Assembly (NCBI RefSeq): GCF_000186865.1
Contig: NW_008705568.1
Span: 769,513-833,512 of the forward strand
Length of the DNA: 64,000 nt
From: Aureococcus anophagefferens
Lineage: Eukaryota > Sar > Pelagophyceae > Pelagomonadales > Pelagomonadaceae
Direction: 5' to 3'
Both the position numbers and the translations under genes were made by a program. Below the pieces are notes generated by a model. The model searched no databases, had not been told where the DNA came from, and was given only the letters and a program-made list of their open reading frames with translations. Positions 18,658 through 28,790 of the stretch are shown one piece after another (the first letter of the stretch is position 1; each line of letters opens with the position of its first letter).

Positions 18658-19764
18658 ATGGACACACCGGGGGAAGAGCCGATGTGGAGGAAGAAGCAAA
18701 AAGAATACGAGATCAAGAAGGCGCGGGCCAAAGCGCTGCGCTTGCGCCTGACCTGCACCATTTGTGGCGAGAAGGCGAAGCTTAATTGTCCCTGTGAGAC
18801 CACCCAGTACTGTTCTGTCGCCTGTCAAAAGATCGACTGGCGCGACCGCGGCCACCGGAAGGCGTGCAAAAAGATTCGAGACGAGCGCGCGGCGGAGGCG
18901 GCGCGGGCGGAGGCGCCGACGCCCCCGCCGTCGCCCCCGCCGAAGGTGGTCTTCTACGGCCCCGCGCCCCGGTCGCACGCGGACGAGATCCGCGCCCGCA
19001 TCGCGGCGGAACACGAGGCCGCTCGCGCGCGGCGCGAGGCGAACCCGGAGCGGGAGCCGGAGTCGGCGCGGTACGAGTCGCGGTGCCCGATCTGTTTGGA
19101 GGACTGGGACGTGAATGTTTCGAGATCATTTCGTAGCTGTTGCGCCCGGATGGTCTGCGAGTCGTGCCGAGTTAAAGTTGGCCAAAAGTCATGTCCAATC
19201 TGTCGAATGGCGTATCCAAATTCCGCTGCAGAGGAGCTCGCGCGTCTTCGTCGTCACGTGGAGAACGACGTTCCTGAAGCGATCACTCATCTGGCACAGA
19301 GATACGTGCATGGAGAATGGGCGTCCATCGGCGTCCCGAAATCCGGGAAGAAGGCCGCGAAGCTCTTCAAGCGTGCCATGGAGCTTGGGAGCACGAGGGC
19401 GATGGTGGGTCTTGGGCTACTGTACGAGCGAGGAGACGGCGTCAAATTGGACCGGATGAAAGCCAGGCAGGTGAATCAGCTTGCAGCAGACCGGGGATCC
19501 GCGCACGCGCAGTTCAACCTTGGAAACATTTTGAGGGACGCCGGAGACGAAACGGCAGCCATGTCTTACTACACACTTGCAGCGAATCAAGGACTCATTG
19601 TGGCCTGGAACGCAGTCGGCGGTGTGTATTACAATCAACGCAACCTCGAGGAGTCCACCCGCTGGTTCGAACGCGCGGCCGCCGCGGGCCACGAGGGCGC
19701 CAGATGCAATCTCGAGATGATCTTCACACATTTCCAACGTGACGGTCACGGTAAATTTCTATAA
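18658..19764 (+). CDS. MYND zinc finger, RING finger and Sel1-repeat protein
   Basis: The 368-residue intronless protein has a basic N-terminus, a MYND finger at about 33-71 (C-x2-C, C-x-C, Y-C-x3-C, H-x3-C ligands visible) and a charged, Pro-containing linker. A RING-like finger follows at about 143-182 (C-P-I-C-L-E-D-W … C-C-A-R-M-V-C-x2-C … C-P-I-C-R). At least four Sel1-type repeats make up residues 200-360 (A-x-x-L-F-K-R-A-x-E-L-G-S-T-x-A-M-x-x-L-G pattern). Such proteins are probably ubiquitin ligases using Sel1 helices as a scaffold. The second half (from about 19110) is visibly less GC-rich than neighbouring genes, with A/T third positions, which suggests a separate history. It converges on the amidohydrolase. 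Confidence 0.85.
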   Translation: MDTPGEEPMWRKKQKEYEIKKARAKALRLRLTCTICGEKAKLNCPCETTQYCSVACQKIDWRDRGHRKACKKIRDERAAEAARAEAPTPPPSPPPKVVFYGPAPRSHADEIRARIAAEHEAARARREANPEREPESARYESRCPICLEDWDVNVSRSFRSCCARMVCESCRVKVGQKSCPICRMAYPNSAAEELARLRRHVENDVPEAITHLAQRYVHGEWASIGVPKSGKKAAKLFKRAMELGSTRAMVGLGLLYERGDGVKLDRMKARQVNQLAADRGSAHAQFNLGNILRDAGDETAAMSYYTLAANQGLIVAWNAVGGVYYNQRNLEESTRWFERAAAAGHEGARCNLEMIFTHFQRDGHGKFL

Positions 19765-19823
19765 ATTAAAGTCTATAATGGGAGGGGCGCGCAAGGGGGG
19801 GATCTGTGCGATACAGACGGAAA

Positions 19824-22800
19824 CTAGAAGAACTCGTCCTCCTGAACGAACTTGCCCTCGTTCATCCAGAGCGTCTCGCACCTCATCGTCGGCGGGATCT
19901 GGCGGAAGCGGACGTCGTCGGAGGACGGGATCTCCCAGCCGTCGAACCAGATGCGCTCCGCGTTCTCGTACAGTATTTTTCGGCAGGTCTCGGGCGTGAG
20001 GCACTTGGCGAGGGTCCAGTACTTGACGATCTCGGGCTTGAGCCAGTTCTGGCCGCCCGGCCCGATGAACTGGCCGACCTGGTCCGAGCCGATCGTGAAC
20101 CGGTCCGGGTACTTCTCGAAGAGGTCGACCCAGCCCGGCTTGGGCACGCCGTCCTCGCCGCAGATCGTGAGCTCCCAGACGACCCAGGAGATGTCCGCCG
20201 TGAGGTTCGGGTACTTGTCCATGAGCTCGTCGAGCATCTCGTGGTGGTTCGGCTCGAAGGTGCGCCGCGACACGCCCGCGTGGCACCAGACGAGCTTGAG
20301 CTCGGGGAACTTCTCGAGGACCTGCTCCATCTCGAACTGGTACTCGTAGAAGCCGTTGGACTCGACCTTGGCCGTGCGGTCCGCGTTCTGGTGCATCATG
20401 CAGTTGAGGCCGTGCTTGACGCAGAACTCGTACATGGGCTCGAGCGCGACGTGGTTCATGCAGGGCGTCTCGTTCTCCTGGAGCAGCGTCGTCAGGTCGT
20501 CGTGGCGGCACATGACCTCGCCGATGCCGCGCCACATGCCCGGGTACTTGTTCCACATGCGCTCGACGTGGTTGATGGAGTTGATGTCCGTCGGGTTGAA
20601 CGACGCCATGACGGGCGCGAAGCGCTTCCGCTTGTCGTCGGGGAGCGCGAGCCACGCGTCCGCGATCATCTGGTCGCAGTAGGAGTAGACGTAGAGCTGG
20701 CCGTTGTCGTCCTGGTAGTAGAGGGGCTCCTCGGGCTCGTCCTTGGACCACTTCTTGCAGCAGGGCATGCCGATGAGCACGGCCTTGTCGCAGCCGCAGC
20801 CGTCCATGGCCTCCAGGATCGTCCGCGTGCCCGACGACTTCTGCAGGAAGTCGAGCATGTGGAGGTGCGTGTCGATGGTCCGGTGCTCGATCTCGTCGGG
20901 CGCCAGGCTCAGGAACTTGGGCGTCGGCGGCGCGCTGTCGAGCTGGCGCATCGACGCCGCGCCGCGGTGCAGCACGCCGACCTGCTTCGCGGCGCCGCGG
21001 TTGAGCCAGTCCGGCGCCTTCTGGGTGGCGGAGATGACGCTCAGGCGGTTGCGCGCGTTCTTGGGCTTGTTGATGACGCTCTGGCGCGCCGGGAACTGCT
21101 CCTCGTTGGCCTTCGACGGGTCGTCGTAGAAGCCCTGCGCGTTCTTGAAGAGCAGGCGCTCGCGCGTCTCCGGCGCGCACCGGTCCGCGAAGGCCCGCAG
21201 CGCCGCCCAGTCCTTGGCGTAGGCGCCCGTGAACTTGCCCATGGTCGACGACCCGAGCATGAACTTCGTCGGGAACTCGTCGCACAACTCCACCAAGCCC
21301 TCGACCATCGACGGCTGGTCCAACAGGCACTGGGGCGTGATGGACAGGCAGAGGTAGCGGTGCTTCGGGAGCACCTCGCGGAGCCGGTCGACGTAGCCCC
21401 CCCAGTTGCCGCGGCAGAAGATGCCGCAGCCGACCCAGAGCACGCGGACGCGCCTGCGCGGACATCAAATCTTCGACCCGACTTCGATGTGAGCGTATTC
21501 GAAAGTTTCGACGCAAGCTCTTCTCTGTGCTTCGAGAACTCGACGAGAGCAATCGATTCGTCCAAACATCAGCCGAATCGACTTCGATGTGACTGAGATA
21601 GAAGTTTTTGCCGGACGGGGCGTTCCGCCGGTCGATTTCCGCGCGGGGCCGCGCGGGTACGACGCCAGGCAGGCCTCGAGCTCGGGGATGAAGCAGTAGT
21701 CGCGCTTGTAGGGCTTGACGGACTCGGACTGGGCGTTCTGCAGCAAGACCACCGGCAGCCCCTTGTCCTGGGCCGTCGCCATGAGGCGCTCGAAGCCGAA
21801 CGTCGTCGGCGTCGCCTGCTGCGCCAAGGTCAGGTTCGTGATCTCCGAGTTGCGCAGGTAGAACTGGCCCAGGCCCCGCCAGAATTTCGGGTCCGTCTTC
21901 GGCGACGCGAGCGTCTCCTTGACCTGGTCCGCGGAGAAGCGGTCCGTCGGGTCGAAGCCGCACATGAGCGGCGCCTGGGCGGGAAAAGAGAGATTCGACG
22001 TCGCTTCAACGTGAGTGTTCCGCGCGCGCGCGTGCCGGAAAAAAGCATCCACGCTTCGAGACCGTTCCGAGAGATGATCGCTCGTCCAAAAATCAGCCGC
22101 AACGAGCGGAAAACGGCCGAGAGAGGAGCCTTTGGGAATGTCGCTCTCTTTTCCCGCCCCGAGCGGCGCGAAGCGGACGGCGACGTCGGGGGGCAGGTCG
22201 CCGATGGCGTCGACGACGGTCACGTCCGTCGCCGAGTAGTAGAACATGGTGTCCGTGTCGTTGAAGGCGTCGGCCGAGGGCTCGGGCTCGAACTCGGACC
22301 AGCGCTTCTTTAGGGGATTGCCCATGACCGCGGCGGCCGTGACGCCGCACGCGTCCATCTCCTTCGCGAGCACCTCGATGCCCTCCGTGCGCTGGTAGAA
22401 GTCGATCATGTGCGCGTGGGCGTCGTAGAGCGAGTCGCGGTTCGGCTTCATGATGGACCCCTTGTAGGCCGGCGCGAGGAGCCGGAAGCGCGGCACGCAG
22501 TCGAGGCAGCGGAGGAGCTCCGCGGGGTTCATGTCGTAGACGCTCCGCGCGACGCCCGCGCAGTCCGTGATGGCGTCGCCCGGGTCCGGCGGCTTCAGGC
22601 TCAGCATCTCCATAATGGAGTTGCCGTCCGTCGGGATGCAGGCCTTGTTCGCCGGCGGCGGCGGCAGCACCAATTCGAGCTTCAAATCGCCCTGGTCCTT
22701 CGTCTGGAGCGTGACGTCGACCGTGCCCGCGGCGTTCACCGTGATGCTGCCCGTGTCGACGATGATCTCCGGCGGCTCCCCGTCCTCCTCGGCCTACGGT

Positions 22801-22869
22801 TTTTTGCGTGACAAAAGGGCGGGGGTCTTGGCTCTGACGCGGCGGCGGGACGCTCATGCCGCTCCCCAT
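19824..22869 (-). CDS. Tandem amidohydrolase-2 (metal-dependent TIM-barrel) protein with two introners
   Basis: Four exons (22869-22852, 22793-22170, 21974-21655, 21453-19824) give 863 residues made of two related amidohydrolase barrels. The C-terminal half has the metal-site set: D-T-H-L-H, W-C-H-A-G-V-S-R-R and I-G-S-D-Q-V-G. The N-terminal half keeps D-A-H-A-H but reads C-L-S-I-T-P where the His strand should be and L-G-S-S-T-M-G where the Asp should be, so it looks degenerate. Family members are hydrolases or decarboxylases of small ring compounds; substrate unknown. The first 18-base exon and 58-bp GT-AG intron are inferred from frame and splice signals. The other introns are introners, both in the N-terminal half. 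No leader peptide is evident. Confidence 0.85.
21454..21654 (-). mobile_element. Introner B2 (201-bp intron of the amidohydrolase)
   Basis: Family B, sense to its host. Duplication copies are GCGCGGCC (upstream, minus strand from 21654) and GCGCGTCC (downstream from 21453), one mismatch. GC donor, AG acceptor, phase 2. The ends read GCGCGGAAATC and its approximate complement. Confidence 0.88.
21975..22169 (-). mobile_element. Introner A3 (195-bp intron of the amidohydrolase)
   Basis: Family A, sense. The perfect duplication GCGCCGCT (minus strand from 22169 and from 21974) supplies a GC donor. The ends read GGGCGGGAAAAGAGAG. Phase 0. Confidence 0.92.
22794..22851 (-). other. Inferred 58-bp ordinary intron of the amidohydrolase
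   Basis: A donor GTCCCG follows M-G-S-G-M-S and the acceptor is CCGTAG; it joins phase 0 to phase 0. There are no introner ends and no duplication. The call rests on frame restoration and on the lack of another ATG in the downstream frame. Confidence 0.6.
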
Positions 22870-23103
22870 GGCGGTGTCGCGCGCGGCGCCGGCCGCGTCG
22901 TGTGGTGCGTTCCCACCGCGGCCGCCTTCCCGCGGCGCGACGAGAGCGTTATGGCCGCGCGCCGACCGAAAGGGCAGCGACGGAAAGCAGCTCTATCGTT
23001 GGCTCTCAATCCGCGTTGAGTATTAGAAGTCGTTGCCTTCACTGTAGACATGTAACTCCACAGACTTGCCGTTCATCGTCGCGGTCTGGACACTGGAGTC
23101 TCA

Positions 23104-23799
23104 TTACCGCGTCGCCCCTCTCCTCTCCCGGCGCGTCGAGAAGGGGCTCCTCCGGATCCGCGGCTTCGGCGACTTCTCCGGCGGGGTCTCGGGCACGTCG
23201 GGCGGAGCGCCCTTGCTCGGGGTCGCCATGCGCAGGAACTCGGTCTCCGCGAGGTCGAGCTTCGCGCGCACGAGCGCGGCGACGTGCGAGTCGATCTCTT
23301 CGACGTTGCGGCGCTCGCGTTCGGCCGCCGCGGCCGCGGCCGCGGCCGCGGCCGCTCGATGACGGTCGTCGCGCTTTCGCGCGATCGAAAGCGCCGAGGC
23401 CGACGCGAGCGCGTGCTCCTTACACATCTGAATGACGCCTCTTCGCAAAACGTCCAGGTCCGCGCGCGTGACCTTCATGAAAGCCCGCGTCTCCGCGTCC
23501 CGCCGCGCCAAGCGCGTCCGGAGCTCGCCGCAGAGCGACGCGAGCTCCTCGTTCGAGGTCACGAGGGCCTTGCTCTTACGACGTAGTGCGTCGCACTCGC
23601 TCTTTTGCTCTCTTTGTGCTTTTCGCAGCGCGTGGTTCTCGCTCTCGAGCTTGGCGTTCTTGGCCCTCAGCTCGTCCAATTCGTCGAAGACTTCGTCGCG
23701 CGGCCCGAACATGGACACATCGAGCACGGGCATCGCGCCGTCGTCCTCATCGCGGTTCTTGTGTGCCGGCGACGCGGGGTTCCCGAACGCGCTCGTCAT
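23104..23799 (-). CDS. Coiled-coil protein with poly-Ala tract
   Basis: A 231-residue intronless protein. Residues about 35-110 form a heptad coiled coil (E-L-D-E-L-R-A-K-N-A-K-L-E-S-E-N and following). A second helix holds an uninterrupted run of eleven Ala near 153-163, coded by alternating GCC/GCG, flanked by charged residues. The C-terminus is Pro- and Arg-rich (P-E-T-P-P-E-K-S-P-K-P), with likely proline-directed phosphorylation sites. No family recognised. The ATG at 23799 is the first Met of the frame. It is 96 bases from the divergent coiled-coil gene at 23895, so the two may share a promoter, and both have the same overall style. Confidence 0.65.
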   Translation of the reverse strand: MTSAFGNPASPAHKNRDEDDGAMPVLDVSMFGPRDEVFDELDELRAKNAKLESENHALRKAQREQKSECDALRRKSKALVTSNEELASLCGELRTRLARRDAETRAFMKVTRADLDVLRRGVIQMCKEHALASASALSIARKRDDRHRAAAAAAAAAAAERERRNVEEIDSHVAALVRAKLDLAETEFLRMATPSKGAPPDVPETPPEKSPKPRIRRSPFSTRRERRGATR

Positions 23800-23894
23800 C
23801 TTCCCATAATACAAAAGAGCTGCCCGCCGGAAAAAAAGTTCACAAATCCAGTGTTGACGAATCAGTTAAGGCTGCCCCGCACGATGGAACGATA

Positions 23895-26202
23895 ATGAGG
23901 CCCCGCGCCATCACCTCCGCGAGTCGCGCGGAGTACGACTACGTGGCGCCGCAGACGCAGGTCATCGCCACTGGCGCGGCGACGCCGCTGACCTGCGCGG
24001 CGCGGCCGGCGCCGCCGTTCCTCGGCGACTCGCCGGCCATCGTCGCGGCGGCCGTGGCCGCCGCGGCGCCGCCGCCGTCGCCCGTCGTCGTCCGGCCGCC
24101 GCCGAGGCCGCGGTCGGCGCCGGCGCCGCCGCTGGCGCCGCCGCGGGACGTCGCGCAGCGCGTCGCGGCGCTCGCGGGCCAGGCCGCGGCGCTCGACGCG
24201 CTGGCGGCGCGGCTCGACGCGCTCAGCGGCCGCAAGGAGGCGCCCGTCGGCGCGAGCGTCGGGTCCGCGGCGCGGGAGCTCGTGGACTCCGTCGCGCGGT
24301 CGCCCGTGCGCGGCACGGCGCCCCTCGAGGCGTCGCTGGAGGACCTGGCCGCGGCCGCGGACTCCGCGGACGCGGCGACGTTCGGGTCCATGTGCGAGAC
24401 GCTCATCGACGTCGACGGCCTCCTGCGGCGCGCCGACGGCGTCGACGACCCGGGCCTGACGGCCGTCGACGTGCCCGCCTGGGCCCGGGGCGACGACGCG
24501 GGCTGCCGCGACCGCCTGCTCGCGGAGCGCGCCGTGCACCTGCGGCAGATTCGGGCGCTCCTCGCCGTCAACGGCCGCCTCGAGGCCGAGCTCGAGAGTC
24601 TCCGGGCGTCGCGCGCGCCGGACGAGGCTCCGGCGGCGGACGACGCGCCGCCGACGGCGCGCGTCTTGGACGCCGCGTTCCGCGAGGAGGGCGGCTCGGT
24701 CCGCGGCTCGGTCCGCGGCTCCGACGGCGGCTCCGACGGCGGCTCGGACGGCGGCGCGTCGGAGGACGACGACGGGGGCGGCCTCCGCGCGCGCGTCGCC
24801 GTGCTCGAGGACGCCCTCGAGGACACGACGGCCCAGCTCGGCGCCGTCGCCGAGGTCGCCAAGGACGCGCGGGCCGCGCTCGACGCCGCGAGCGAGCGGC
24901 TCGCGCGATCCGAGAAGGCGCGCGCGGAGCTGTCCGCGCGGCTCGTCGACGAGGCCGGCGACTGGGAGGCGGACGTCGCGCGCGCGGAGCGCGACGAGGC
25001 CCGGCGCTGCGCCGCCGAGGCCGAGGCCATGGCGCGCGAGGAGCTGGACCAGTGGCGGCGCGCCTCGGGCGTCGCCGCGCGGTCCGCGCCGGCGAGCGTC
25101 GTCGGCGTGTCGCGGACGCCGCCGCGCCGCGCCCTCGAGGACGCGGCGACGAGCCCCGTGGACTGCGCGACGAGCGAGACCGCGTCCGACGCGGCGACGG
25201 CGACGAGCCCCGAAAACGCCGCGTCTTTCGACGCGGCGACGGCGACGAGCCCGCGGCGGAGCTCCGAAGCGGCGACGGCGACGAGCCCGCGGCGGAGCTC
25301 CGAAGCGGCGACGGCGACGAGCCCGCGGCGGAGCTCCGAAGCGGCGACGGCGACGAGCCCCCGGCGGAGCTTCAAGGCCGTCGCGACGGCGGCGACGGCG
25401 ACGAGCCCGCGGCGGAGCTTCGCCGTGGGCACCCAGTCGGCGGCGGACGTCGCCAGCGCCGCGACGGCGACGAGCCCGAAGCGGAGCTTCGCCGTGGCGA
25501 CGCAGTCGGCCGCGGACGTCGCGGCGGCAGAGAGCCAGTGGAGCCCCCGCGGCGACTTTTTGGCCGCGGCCGCCTGCCAGTGGAGCGACGACGACGACGA
25601 CGGCGAGGGGCCCGCCGGGTTCGCCTGGGCGCTCGCGGCGGTCGTGCGGCGCGCGGGCGTTCCGCGCGTTCGCGCGGCGGCGGGCCGCCGCGCGGTCGCT
25701 CGCCGCCGTCGCGCGCGCCGTCGCCGCCGCGCTGCGCGCCGCGGCGGCGCGCCGCACCGCGCGGGCGCTGGGCCGGCTCCGCGCGGGCGCGGGCGCGCGC
25801 CGCGGCGCGGCCGTCGTCGTCGCCGTGTCCCTGGGCGCCGCGCGCCGCGGCGGCGACGCGCGGGGCGTCCGCCGCGCCTTCGGGGCCTGGGCCGGCGGCA
25901 GCCGCGCCGCCGCGAGGCGGTCGGCCCTCGCGGACGCGGCGCCGGAGGCCGCGGCGGAGGCGCTCGGCGACGCGACGGGCCGCCACCTCGCGCGCGCGCT
26001 GGGCGGCCGCGGCGACTGCGGCGCCGACGCGCTCGCGACGAAGCGCAGCGCGCTGCTGCTGAAGCGGCCCCGGGGCACGGCGCACCAGCGCCACAGCCGC
26101 GTGCTCCACAACCTGCAGGTCGCGGGCGCGCAGGCCGTCGACGCGCGCGCGGCCCTCGCGGAGCTGCTGCCCGAGGGGGTCGGACCGGGCGCGGGGGAGT
26201 AA
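23895..26202 (+). CDS. Coiled-coil protein with TSP repeats; apparent one-base frameshift
   Basis: From the ATG at 23895 the frame runs through a Pro/Ala-rich head, helical segments (about 80-260), Gly-Ser-Asp repeats, a long coiled coil (about 300-390) and a 12-residue E-A-A-T-A-T-S-P-R-R-S-S repeat block. Near 25650 the coding signature (G/C third positions) jumps to another frame, beginning F-R-A-F-A-R-R-R, and continues to the stop at 26200-26202 with a helical Ala/Arg-rich tail. The total span is one base more than a multiple of three. No splice pair fits, so a one-base indel, real or from assembly, is the simplest reading. Function unknown; a cytoskeletal or centrosomal role would be guesswork. 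The stop is 8 bases from the convergent leucine-zipper gene. Confidence 0.6.
25230..25373 (+). repeat. Four tandem 36-bp coding repeats
   Basis: Units at 25230, 25266, 25302 and 25338 are nearly identical and encode A-A-T-A-T-S-P-R-R-S-S-E. Diverged units continue to about 25530. Each has an S-P dipeptide followed by Arg, a potential proline-directed kinase site. Confidence 0.88.
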
Positions 26203-26210
26203 TGTGGTAT

Positions 26211-27020
26211 TTACAGGGGGTGTTCCTCGGCGACGCGGTGGAGTTCCTCGGCGGCGCGGTGGAGCTTGGCCTTGAGCTCGCGGAGCTCCGAAAAGTACAT
26301 CTTGAGACCGGCGTTCTCCGCCTCGAGGACCCGAACGACGGCAGAACTGGGCGCGGCGCGGGAGCGGGGGGCAGCCGAGGTGGACGCGGGGCCACCTTGC
26401 CCTCGGAGACGAGCAAGCTCGGTTTTGAGTCGCGCGTTCTCGGTTTTGAGTTGCGCGTTCTCGGTTTTGAGTCGCGCGTTCTCTGTCTTGAGCTCGGCGG
26501 CTCCGTCGAGCCCCATCGCGGAGAGACGCAACGGCAGCAGCTCCGCGAGGGCCGCGCGCGCGTCCGGCGTCGGGCGAGGCACGGTCGGAGGGGTCGCGGT
26601 TCTCCGCGGAGACTGCGGCTGCGGCCCGTCCTGCGCCGTCGGCGGCGGCGACAGCACGCGCTTGGGAGACTGCGAGGGCGGCGGTGTCATGATGTCTTTT
26701 TGCGCCAATTCCTTTGCGTGCGCCAACACATCAGCGGGAACGATTCGCTTGAGGCCTTCCCAGATTAAACTATTGCGCGACGCCGCTGTCTCGTTCTTCA
26801 TTTGTCTGATCAAGTCAACGATTTGGGGCTTGTACTGCTCCGGCAAATGGCGTTGGATCATGGGCAAGGTAATCTTTGTCCGGCTGGCCGAGCCGCTCAT
26901 CGGCAATCGGCGTCCTGCCTCGTCTTCTTCGTCGCAACCCGCGAGGAACTTGTCGTGCCATTCTTTATCATCTGGGTTCTCGGCCAACCAAGATTCGAAA
27001 GGGTCCTCGTCATCCAACAT
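26211..27020 (-). CDS. Leucine-zipper-like coiled-coil protein
   Basis: A 269-residue protein from the Met at 27020. The N-terminus is acidic (M-L-D-D-E-D-P-F-E-S-W-L), followed by a helical section and a Pro/Ser-Pro-rich linker. A regular zipper of four heptads (L-K-T-E-N-A-R repeated, about residues 180-210) is coded by near-identical 21-bp units. A second helix ends in repeated E-E-L-H-R-V-A-E-E-H. No DNA-binding basic region precedes the zipper, so a dimerising adaptor is more likely than a bZIP factor. The frame is open to a Met at 27134, but that ATG would overlap the divergent oxidase start codon, so the internal start is preferred; it leaves a 112-bp shared promoter. Confidence 0.65.
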   Translation of the reverse strand: MLDDEDPFESWLAENPDDKEWHDKFLAGCDEEDEAGRRLPMSGSASRTKITLPMIQRHLPEQYKPQIVDLIRQMKNETAASRNSLIWEGLKRIVPADVLAHAKELAQKDIMTPPPSQSPKRVLSPPPTAQDGPQPQSPRRTATPPTVPRPTPDARAALAELLPLRLSAMGLDGAAELKTENARLKTENAQLKTENARLKTELARLRGQGGPASTSAAPRSRAAPSSAVVRVLEAENAGLKMYFSELRELKAKLHRAAEELHRVAEEHPL

Positions 27021-27132
27021 CTGCGCCGCAACAGGGGACTCGAGCGGCTCCAGATTGCGCGCCGCAGCAGCCGAGCGGGCTGCACCAAGCCGAAGGTGAG
27101 CCAGTGTTGCCGATTCTGCTTGGGCAAGAAGC

Positions 27133-28644
27133 ATGGCTCTGCGCGCCGTCTTCACCCGCGTCCTGCCCCAGGCCCGGAGCCTGCGCGCCGCCGTTATCAC
27201 CCGCGCCCCGGCGCCCTTCTCCACCGCCGCCGTCGCCCCGCGCGACGAGGAGGCGGAGTGGGAGGCCGCCTTCCTCGAAGCCACGGACGTCGTCAGCGGC
27301 GACAGCGACCACACGGAGTCGAGCGAGGCCCTGCGCGCGCTCGTCAAGAGCGGCCTCCTCAAGCACACGGACCTGCGGGACCGGCCGGACCGCTTCTTCA
27401 AGGCCCACCGGCTCCTCGCGCGCCACGCGGTCCGCGAGGGCCCCGGGTTCTGGATCCGCTTCACGGTGCACTACAACCTCTGCTTCGGCACCGTGCTCGC
27501 GGTCGGCGGGCCGGAGCAGGTCGCGGCCATGGCCGACGTCGAGGCTCAGGGCCAGCTCGGCTGCTTCGCGCTGACGGAGCGCCTCGCGGGCGTGCAGTCC
27601 GGGTTGGTGGTGGAAACGACAGCGACGTACGACAAGGAGTCGAAGGAGTTCGTGCTCCACTCGCCGAGCGAGGGGTCCCTCAAGAACTGGATCTCCCAGG
27701 GCCACGTCGCGGACAAGGCCGTCGTCCTCGCGGACACGACCGTCGACGACCAGCGCGTCGGCCCGCACGCGTTCTTGATGGATTTGGCGTCGCCGGGCGT
27801 GTCGACGGGCGACATGGGCGTCAAGACGACGGGCAACGACCTCGACAACGCCTGGATCGCCTTCGACAACGTGCGCGTGCCGCGGACCGCGCTGCTCAAC
27901 GGCCACTGCGACGTCGACGAGGCCACGGGCGGCTACGTGCTCAAGACGCAGGGCGTCAAGCCCTTCGAGATGATCGGCCAGCGGCTGTACACGGGCCGCG
28001 TCGCCGTCGCCCAGGCCGCGCTCGCGTTCCGGTCCCAGCTCTTCGACGTGACCAAGGCCTACGCGGACAACAAGTCGATCCCCGACGTCGCGCGGACGGG
28101 CGCGGCGCCGAAGCTCTCGGGCATCCCCCAGCTCAAGGCGCTCTTCGCCGAGGCCGACGAGACCGCGGCGCTCCTCGAGGACTTCGTGAACAAGTGCGAG
28201 GACCGGCTCGCGCCCCTGCTGCGCACGGGCGCCGTGCCCGACGAGGAGTTGGCGCACGCCATCGCGACGGCCAAGGTCAAGGCCGTCGAGCACTCCATCG
28301 ACCTGGCCTGGCGCCTCAAGCAGGAGGTCGGCTCCTACGCCCTCATGGGCTCGTCGGGCTTCAAGCACCTCGACTTCCTCAACTGCTGCAAGTTCGCCGA
28401 GGGCGACTCGCGCATCCTCATGCAGAAGATGGCGCGCGACCGCCTCCGCAAGTTCGCGGCGGACCTCAAGGCGGGCGCCGCGGACGACGGCACCGAGGAG
28501 GCGAGGCTCGCCGGCGAGCTCGCGGCGGCCCTCGCGCCGGCCCGGGGCGACAAGGCGCAGCAGGCCGCGCTCTGGGACGAGCACTACCTCCTCGTCTACG
28601 CCCTCGCGGAGCAGATGATGGACCGCACGATCCGCGAGTTCTAG
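27133..28644 (+). CDS. Acyl-CoA oxidase-like flavoenzyme with mitochondrial-type leader
   Basis: The 503-residue protein begins with an Arg-rich amphipathic presequence (M-A-L-R-A-V-F-T-R-V-L, no acidic residues for about 36 positions). It then follows the acyl-CoA oxidase/dehydrogenase fold. Visible features are G-C-F-A-L-T-E-R, which contacts flavin and substrate, V-V-E-T-T-A-T-Y-D, and the middle beta domain with A-F-D-N-V-R-V-P-R. A C-terminal helical bundle follows, with Y-A-L-M-G-S-S-G-F. Acyl-CoA oxidases open beta-oxidation by forming a trans-2-enoyl-CoA and hydrogen peroxide, normally in peroxisomes. Here no C-terminal SKL-like signal is present (it ends R-E-F) and the protein is shorter than the usual 650 or more residues. 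Location in mitochondria is therefore inferred, and a dehydrogenase activity is possible. Confidence 0.8.
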   Translation: MALRAVFTRVLPQARSLRAAVITRAPAPFSTAAVAPRDEEAEWEAAFLEATDVVSGDSDHTESSEALRALVKSGLLKHTDLRDRPDRFFKAHRLLARHAVREGPGFWIRFTVHYNLCFGTVLAVGGPEQVAAMADVEAQGQLGCFALTERLAGVQSGLVVETTATYDKESKEFVLHSPSEGSLKNWISQGHVADKAVVLADTTVDDQRVGPHAFLMDLASPGVSTGDMGVKTTGNDLDNAWIAFDNVRVPRTALLNGHCDVDEATGGYVLKTQGVKPFEMIGQRLYTGRVAVAQAALAFRSQLFDVTKAYADNKSIPDVARTGAAPKLSGIPQLKALFAEADETAALLEDFVNKCEDRLAPLLRTGAVPDEELAHAIATAKVKAVEHSIDLAWRLKQEVGSYALMGSSGFKHLDFLNCCKFAEGDSRILMQKMARDRLRKFAADLKAGAADDGTEEARLAGELAAALAPARGDKAQQAALWDEHYLLVYALAEQMMDRTIREF

Positions 28645-28790
28645 GCGCGCGCGCGAAGGGCTGCGACTCGGGCGCGCGCCCCCTTCAATAACTAGTTCAA
28701 CATGTGTTCACACAAATTTAGAAAGGCTGCCCGAGCAACGATGGGCCTGCCTCGCGTCGTCTAAAAAAACCTCGGCAGCTGCCCCGGCGC

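Noticed and set aside
25230..25530. A CRISPR-like array of 36-bp units
   Set aside because: Units are contiguous without spacers and are in frame, coding for a protein repeat in a eukaryotic gene.
23862..26111. Very long open frames antisense to the coiled-coil gene
   Set aside because: In this GC-rich DNA, stops are rare on the opposite strand; composition is Arg/Ala/Pro-rich noise without domain or G/C third-position pattern.
27021..27134. Start of the leucine-zipper gene at 27134
   Set aside because: That ATG would share bases with the divergent oxidase's ATG, leaving no promoter; the internal Met at 27020 gives a sensible acidic N-terminus.
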